A program made the position numbers and the translations under genes. The notes below the pieces were generated by a model. It did not search any database and was not told the origin of the DNA. It worked only from the letters and a program-made list of their open reading frames with translations. A stretch of 64,000 bases of DNA from Nocardia bhagyanarayanae (lineage in GTDB: Bacteria > Actinomycetota > Actinomycetes > Mycobacteriales > Mycobacteriaceae), in contig NZ_VFPG01000001.1 of assembly GCF_006716565.1 (NCBI RefSeq), positions 2,604,001 through 2,668,000 on the forward strand, given 5' to 3'. Shown in pieces: positions 59,435 to 64,000 of the stretch (the stretch's first letter is position 1; every line of letters begins with the position of its first letter).

Positions 59435-60613
59435 TCAGCGCGCCGCCAGCAGGGCGGAGTAGTCGCGCAGGTCGATGTCGTTGGCGGCGTTGTCGCCGTA
59501 CTTCGCCATCAGCGTGAACAGCCGGGAGCCGAGGAACCAGTTGCGCAGGCGGATGCCGAGGGCGGTGGTCGGCGCGAGGAACCGGCCCGCGTTGGAGTTG
59601 CCCGCGATCTTGGCGTACCGGCGCATGATCTCGTTGTAGCGGGCGAAGGCTACGGTGTGGTCGCCGTCCGCGAGCGCGAGTTCCCCCGCGAGCACGTAGG
59701 CGCCGACCACCGCGAGCCCGGTTCCGAAGCCGCCCAGTGTGCTTCCGTACGCCGAGTCACCGACGAGCGCGACTCGGCCCGCGGTGTAGCGGTCCATCCG
59801 CACCTGTCCCATCGAATCGAGGTAGACGTCGTCGAACTCGGCGAGCTCGGCGAGCATCCGCGGCACCTCCCAGCCGAGCCCCGCGTAGTGCTCGGCGACT
59901 ATGCGCCGCTGTGCGTCCATGTCGTCCCGCGCGTACTCGAGTTCCGGCGCCGCGAACAGGTACAGCTGCTGGGCCTTCGAGCCGCCGCTGATCGCGAGCC
60001 GTCCCGGCGCGTTGTACCCGTAGGAGACGGCCCGCTCGCGCGGCGTCGCCGAGTCGCTCCACGGGCTCGCCCCGGCGACGCAGTAGTAGTGCCCGAGGTG
60101 CCGCACGAACTCGCGCTCCGGTCCGAACGCCAAACGCCGCACCCGGGAATGGATTCCGTCGGCCCCGACGACGAGATCGAAGGTGCGCTCCGTTCCGCGC
60201 TCGAAGGTGACGTCCACGCCGTCGGCGGTCTCGGTGAGCCCGGCGATCGAATCCCCGAAGACATACTGGCAGTCGCCCGTGCGCCGATACAGGATCTCGG
60301 CGAGATCGCCCCGCAGGATCTCCACGTCGCCGCCGGTGAAGTCACCGGACATGAGCGCGAGCCGCCCACCGCGTCCGTCGACGAACACCACGTCCGACGC
60401 GCCGGTGCGGTGCTCCCAGATCTCCTCCCACACGCCCATCCGCTCGAGCACGGTGCGGTGGGTGCGGCCCTTGAAATCGACGGCCTGCCCGCCGGGTCGC
60501 GGCGCCGCGGCGCGCTCGACGACGGTGACGTCGAACCCGTACCGGTGCAGCCAATACGCGAGGGCGGGGCCCGCGATACCGGCGCCGGAGACGAGAACGG
60601 ACTGGTGGCGCAT
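59435..60613 (-). CDS. FAD-dependent aromatic-type monooxygenase
   Basis: A 392-residue class A flavin monooxygenase. FAD motif SVLVSGAGIAGPALAYWLHRYGFDVTVVER (about 6-35), the NADPH/FAD DG motif VVGADGIHSRVRRL (about 148-161), and the second FAD motif GRVALVGDSAYGSTLGGFGTGLAVVGAYVLAGEL (about 281-314), where the more usual PxxGxG is replaced by STLGGFG, as in tetracycline-modifying relatives. Substrate unknown. Divergent from a TetR gene with a palindrome between. ATG 60613. Confidence 0.9.
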   Translation of the reverse strand: MRHQSVLVSGAGIAGPALAYWLHRYGFDVTVVERAAAPRPGGQAVDFKGRTHRTVLERMGVWEEIWEHRTGASDVVFVDGRGGRLALMSGDFTGGDVEILRGDLAEILYRRTGDCQYVFGDSIAGLTETADGVDVTFERGTERTFDLVVGADGIHSRVRRLAFGPEREFVRHLGHYYCVAGASPWSDSATPRERAVSYGYNAPGRLAISGGSKAQQLYLFAAPELEYARDDMDAQRRIVAEHYAGLGWEVPRMLAELAEFDDVYLDSMGQVRMDRYTAGRVALVGDSAYGSTLGGFGTGLAVVGAYVLAGELALADGDHTVAFARYNEIMRRYAKIAGNSNAGRFLAPTTALGIRLRNWFLGSRLFTLMAKYGDNAANDIDLRDYSALLAAR

Positions 60614-60634
60614 GGTTTCTCCTGAAGAGTTGAA

Positions 60635-60669
60635 TTGCGTCCGCCGTATTCTGTTTCCGGTGGACGCAA
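60635..60669. promoter_or_regulatory. TetR operator candidate
   Basis: Inverted arms TTGCGTCCGCC and GGTGGACGCAA (one mismatch) 13 bases apart, between the divergent monooxygenase and TetR genes. Confidence 0.55.
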
Positions 60670-60726
60670 ATTAGCGTATGGTAGACACAATTCCGGGTCA
60701 AGCCGTTCGTCCTGGAGGATTCGCCG

Positions 60727-61470
60727 ATGTCGTCACCCACCACCGTGGAACTGCTGTGGGGCACCAGGCAGCCGCCGCGGCGCGGACCGAAGCCCTCGCT
60801 CACGCTGGCCGGGATCGTGGCGGAAGCGATCGCGCTCGCCGACGCCGAGGGCCTGGTCAACCTGTCCATGCAGCGCCTCGCCGAACGACTCGGCTTCACG
60901 AAGATGTCGCTGTACCGCTACGTGCCCGGCAAGGAACAGCTCATCGCGCTGATGCTGGACACCGCGCTGGGTGAGCCGCCCGAATCGCCGGGCGAACCGG
61001 CCGGCTGGCGGGAAGCTCTGCGCGGCTGGGCGCTGGCCATCTTCGAGCGCTATCGCGCGCACCCGTGGACGCTCGAGCTCGCCGTCGGAGCGCGCCCGAT
61101 CGGTCCCAACGAGATGGGCTGGCTGGAGGCCGCGGTGGTCGCGATGGACGGCACGGGGCTGACCGGACCCGAGCGGCTGGACACTGTGGTCCTGCTCAAC
61201 GGCCACGTGCGCAGCCTTGCCCAGCAGGTCGGTGCGGCGGCCAAGACCGACCTGGCCGAGCAGGTGCTGCGGCAGTTCACCGAGACGGTGGCCGCCGCGG
61301 CCGATCGCTATCCCGCGGTCAAGGCGGCCTTCGCGGAGGAAGCGGCCCGCTCGGCGAACCCGCCCTACGCCGGCGAACCCGGCGACGCCCTGTCCTTCGG
61401 CATCGAGCGCGTCCTCGACGGCCTCGCCGTACTTGTCGCGCGCCGGGCGGCCGAAAACGACACCACATAG
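60727..61470 (+). CDS. TetR family regulator with TetR_C domain
   Basis: A 247-residue regulator. The DNA-binding part LAGIVAEAIALADAEGLVNLSMQRLAERLGFTKMSLYRYVPGKEQLIALML (about 27-77) is followed by the tetracycline-repressor-type C-terminal domain (WREALRGWALAIFERYRAHPWTLELAVG). An N-terminal arm (MSSPTTVELLWGTRQPPRRGPKP) is typical of this subgroup. GGAGG precedes ATG 60727. It likely represses the divergent flavin monooxygenase and senses its substrate. Confidence 0.9.
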   Translation: MSSPTTVELLWGTRQPPRRGPKPSLTLAGIVAEAIALADAEGLVNLSMQRLAERLGFTKMSLYRYVPGKEQLIALMLDTALGEPPESPGEPAGWREALRGWALAIFERYRAHPWTLELAVGARPIGPNEMGWLEAAVVAMDGTGLTGPERLDTVVLLNGHVRSLAQQVGAAAKTDLAEQVLRQFTETVAAAADRYPAVKAAFAEEAARSANPPYAGEPGDALSFGIERVLDGLAVLVARRAAENDTT

Positions 61471-61564
61471 AGCGGCCCGGCGGCCTGAGCGTACCTCCGC
61501 CTTCGCTCCGGCCATGCGCGGCTTTCGACGGACTTCGTCCGGCGGTGATGACTAGAGTCGAACC

Positions 61565-61987
61565 ATGTCCGACGAACTCCAACTGCAGCAGGACGCGATC
61601 ACCACGGTGCGGGAGTTCTTCGCCGCCCTGGAGCTGGGTGCGGTCGGCGAGGCGCTGGAACTGCTCGATCCCGACATCGTCTGGAAGAACACCTCGCTAC
61701 CGGACGTGCGCGGCATCCGGCGCGTCGGCGGCGTGTTGCGCGGGCTCGATCGCCCGATGTTCGGCTTCCGCGTCGATATGCACCACATCGCGGGCAACGG
61801 CGACATCGTGCTCACCGACCGCACCGACTACCTGCGGTTCGGTCCGGTGGAGATCGGGTTCTGGGTGACCGGCACCTTCGAACTGCGCGACGGCCGAATC
61901 GTGCTGTGGCACGACCACTTCAGCTGGGAGAACTTCCTGCGCGGCACCGCCGTCGGACTCCTCCGCTCGGCCTTCGCCCGCCGCTGA
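61565..61987 (+). CDS. NTF2/limonene-epoxide-hydrolase-fold protein
   Basis: A 140-residue protein: VREFFAALELGAVGEALELLDPDIVWKNTSLPDVRGIRRVGGVLRGLDRP, VDMHHIAGNGDIVLTDRTDYLRFGPVEIGFWVTGTFELRDGRIVLWHDHFSWENFLRG. This is the limonene-1,2-epoxide hydrolase branch of the NTF2 superfamily, with Asp and Arg residues at plausible catalytic positions (TDRTDYL; LRDGRI; WHDHF). Substrate unknown. It is downstream of the TetR gene by 94 bases. ATG 61565. A terminator follows. Confidence 0.82.
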   Translation: MSDELQLQQDAITTVREFFAALELGAVGEALELLDPDIVWKNTSLPDVRGIRRVGGVLRGLDRPMFGFRVDMHHIAGNGDIVLTDRTDYLRFGPVEIGFWVTGTFELRDGRIVLWHDHFSWENFLRGTAVGLLRSAFARR

Positions 61988-62046
61988 CTCCGCCCTTCAC
62001 ATCGCCGAGTTCGCCCGGTGCGGAACCGCTTTCGGTGCGGTCGCCG

Positions 62047-62076
62047 GGCGGTCGCGGCCGTGTTGCCGCGGCCGCC
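62047..62076. terminator. Intrinsic terminator, bidirectional
   Basis: A 12-base stem (GGCGGTCGCGGC and GCCGCGGCCGCC, one G-U/mismatch) with a 6-base loop between convergent gene ends at 61987 and 62082. Confidence 0.65.
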
Positions 62077-62081
62077 GAGGG

Positions 62082-62354
62082 TCACGAATGCGCGACCAGG
62101 TAGTCCAGGTAGAAGGGCCGTAGCTGCTCGGCCACCGCGCCGTCGCCCGCGTGGATGTAGTCGTCGATCAACGGCAGCACGAACTTGATGTCCGCCTCGC
62201 TCTCGCCGACGTTCCCGGCGGCGGCCTCGGCGGCGGGAATGCGGGTGAGCAGCCGCCACAGGTATTTGATGTCCCCGCGGCGCACGGCCAGCTTCACCGC
62301 CCGGTCGTGCAGCTCCTTGGACGACAGGTTCTCGAATTCCTCGTTACCGGCCAT
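62082..62354 (-). CDS. Conserved hypothetical helical protein
   Basis: A 90-residue helical protein: NLSSKELHDRAVKLAVRRGDIKYLWRLLTRIPAAEAAAGNVGESEADIKFVLPLIDDYIHAGDGAVAEQLRPFYLDYLVAHS. Well-formed codon bias and compact size suggest a real conserved gene, but I cannot name it. ATG 62354. Confidence 0.65.
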   Translation of the reverse strand: MAGNEEFENLSSKELHDRAVKLAVRRGDIKYLWRLLTRIPAAEAAAGNVGESEADIKFVLPLIDDYIHAGDGAVAEQLRPFYLDYLVAHS

Positions 62355-62491
62355 GATGCGACTTTATCCAACCCGGTGAGCTGCGGCGACAACCAATTCG
62401 GCGACCCGTCGAGCCGCGCGTTAACGGGATCTTCACCGACACGACGGACCTTCCCCGAGCGCGGACCGGCCAGTCGGCGGTAACTTCGGAG

Positions 62492-62587
62492 ATGCGGACC
62501 GCGTCGGTGTGGTTCGTACGGGAGGTCCTGACCGTGACTGAGCTACTCAGTACGAGGGGGCCGGCACCCGGCCCTCGTGGCATCTGA
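62492..62587 (+). CDS. Short leader ORF upstream of phoH2
   Basis: A 31-codon frame ([20 protein letters not shown], then [11 protein letters not shown]) ending 80 bases before the PhoH2 start. Its 3' half encodes a hairpin (62552-62578: ACGAGGG/CCCTCGT plus CCGG/CCGG with a two-G bulge). It could be a leader peptide or the small PhoAT partner described for mycobacterial phoH2, but no homology can be shown here. Confidence 0.35.
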   Translation: MRTASVWFVREVLTVTELLSTRGPAPGPRGI

Positions 62588-62667
62588 CGCAAGTCGGATC
62601 CAGAAGGACGGACCGGTCCAGCGAGATCGTCCACGCGGGTGCCGTGTGGACACAAAAGGAGCCCACC

Positions 62668-64000
62668 GTGACTGCTGCACGCTCCGTTTCCGCCCCCTCG
62701 GCGCACTCCCGTTCCGCTGGCACAGGAAAGCGCGCCGCTGTCTCTTCGGACACCAAGGGGGCCCGCCCCTCGCTCTCCCACACTCCCGGTGCCAAGACCT
62801 TCGTCATCGACACCTCGGTCCTGCTCTCCGATCCCTGGGCGTTCACCAGGTTCGGCGAGCACGATGTCGTCCTCCCGCTGGTCGTCATCAGCGAACTCGA
62901 GGCCAAGCGGCACCACCACGAACTGGGCTGGTTCGCCAGGGAAGCCCTGCGCAACCTGGACGACCTCCGCCTGCAGTACGGCAGGCTGGACGAGCAGGTG
63001 CCGATCGGCACCGAGGGCGGAACGCTGCAGGTGGAACTCAATCACACCGACCCCACGGTTCTGCCGGTGGGCTTCCGCACGGAAAGCAACGATTCCCGGA
63101 TTCTTGCCTGCGCCTTGAATCTCGCGGCCGAAGGTCGCGAGGTCGTCATGGTGTCCAAGGACATTCCGCTGCGCGTCAAGGCGAGCGCGGTGGGTCTGCA
63201 CGCCGACGAGTACCACGCGCAGGACGTGGTGACCTCCGGCTGGTCCGGGATGGTCGAGATCGATGTCGCGTCCTCCCAGATCGACCAGCTCTACGCCGAG
63301 TCCGTGATCGACCTCGACCAGGCGCGGGAACTGCCGTGCCACACCGGAATCCGGCTGCTCGGCACCAGCTCGAGCGCGCTGGGCCGGGTGACGCCGGACA
63401 AGCGCGTGCAACTGGTGCGCGAGCGCGAGGCGTTCGGTCTGCACGGGCGTTCGGCCGAACAGCGCATCGCGCTGGACCTGCTGCTTGACGAGAGCGTCGG
63501 CATCGTCTCGCTCGGCGGCAAGGCGGGCACCGGCAAGTCGGCGCTGGCGTTGACCGCAGGTCTGGAGGCCGTTCTGGAACGGCGCACGCAGCGCAAGGTC
63601 GTGGTGTTCCGTCCGCTCTACGCGGTCGGCGGCCAGGATCTCGGCTACCTGCCGGGCAGCGAGAGCGAGAAGATGGGTCCGTGGGCGCAGGCCGTCTTCG
63701 ACACCCTCGACGGTCTCGCCTCGCCGGAGGTGATGGAGGAGGTGCTCAGCCGCGACATGCTGGAGGTGCTGCCGCTCACCCACATTCGCGGTCGCTCGCT
63801 GCACGACTCCTTCGTGATCGTGGACGAGGCGCAGTCGCTGGAACGCAACGTGCTGCTCACGGTGCTCAGCAGGCTGGGCACCGGCTCGCGCGTCGTGCTC
63901 ACCCACGACGTCGCCCAGCGCGACAACCTGCGCGTCGGCAGGCACGACGGCGTGGCGGCGGTGATCGAAAAGCTCAAGGGACACCCGCTTTTCGCGCACA
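62668..64000 (+). CDS. phoH2: PhoH2-type PIN-PhoH RNA helicase/RNase, 3' truncated
   Basis: The first 444 residues of a PIN-PhoH fusion, cut by the window end; about 25 residues are probably missing. After a Ser/Ala-rich N-terminus, the PIN RNase domain (about 43-180) has [43 protein letters not shown] and VVMVSKD. The PhoH ATPase follows with Walker [19 protein letters not shown] (about 279-290) and Walker [16 protein letters not shown] (about 380). It unwinds and cuts RNA. Strong AAGGAG site; GTG 62668. Matches Rv1095. Confidence 0.93.
   Translation, partial: MTAARSVSAPSAHSRSAGTGKRAAVSSDTKGARPSLSHTPGAKTFVIDTSVLLSDPWAFTRFGEHDVVLPLVVISELEAKRHHHELGWFAREALRNLDDLRLQYGRLDEQVPIGTEGGTLQVELNHTDPTVLPVGFRTESNDSRILACALNLAAEGREVVMVSKDIPLRVKASAVGLHADEYHAQDVVTSGWSGMVEIDVASSQIDQLYAESVIDLDQARELPCHTGIRLLGTSSSALGRVTPDKRVQLVREREAFGLHGRSAEQRIALDLLLDESVGIVSLGGKAGTGKSALALTAGLEAVLERRTQRKVVVFRPLYAVGGQDLGYLPGSESEKMGPWAQAVFDTLDGLASPEVMEEVLSRDMLEVLPLTHIRGRSLHDSFVIVDEAQSLERNVLLTVLSRLGTGSRVVLTHDVAQRDNLRVGRHDGVAAVIEKLKGHPLFAH

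Overview
The window is high-GC actinobacterial DNA, most likely from Nocardia or a close relative in the Mycobacteriales. Three things point there: mycothiol chemistry (mca, mycothiol-type DinB-fold proteins), type VII secretion (ESX) substrates with EspG-, EspC- and YbaB-type partners, and a gene backbone whose order and strands match what I recall of Mycobacterium tuberculosis Rv1074c-Rv1095. That backbone is fadA (17.1 kb), GDSL hydrolase, cbs, metB, greA, DUF4307, mca, a small membrane protein, a thioredoxin-fold protein, trhA, Z-prenyl synthase, coaA, glyA and phoH2 (right edge). No tRNA, rRNA or CRISPR array was seen.

Layout. 0-4.3 kb is a decayed accessory patch: a serine-recombinase remnant at the very edge, a small membrane protein, a frameshifted NACHT ATPase, a broken DUF397 gene and two short hypotheticals. 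4.4-16 kb is ordinary chromosome: serine hydrolase, DsbA-like protein, phytase-like protein, MFS/GntR pair, small membrane proteins, a DUF6153-DUF305 pair behind a copper-type palindrome, a lipoprotein, a methyltransferase and a Bax-inhibitor protein. 17-30 kb is the first backbone block, carrying transsulfuration genes (cbs, metB), greA and mca.

30.6-40 kb is an accessory insert between the Rv1083- and Rv1084-like genes. It holds a P450 with its ferredoxin, a large SARP/AfsR-type regulator, a DrrAB-like ABC exporter, a dirigent-fold lipoprotein, a GtrA protein preceded by a fossil copy of the ABC gene start, and a VapBC toxin-antitoxin pair. Three promoters here carry 11-bp-spaced TGTCAG/TGACAG direct repeats, so one SARP probably controls the P450 and exporter, and once controlled the fossil copy.

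40-46 kb is backbone again (thioredoxin-fold protein, adenylate cyclase, trhA, Z-prenyl synthase). 46.8-50.3 kb is a compact type VII polymorphic-toxin candidate: YbaB-like protein, EspC-like protein, LXG/WXG-like toxin with a C-terminal DUF6973-like domain, then two tandem paralogous small membrane proteins that are immunity candidates. It sits where M. tuberculosis carries PE/PE_PGRS genes. 50.3-56 kb holds coaA, a DUF885 zinc protein, a thioesterase/TetR pair with twin operators, and glyA. 56.5-59.4 kb is a second type VII module: a PPE-like protein with a long degenerate repeat region, translationally coupled to an EspG chaperone. The window ends with a flavin monooxygenase/TetR pair, NTF2-fold proteins and the start of phoH2 behind a leader with a short ORF and a hairpin.
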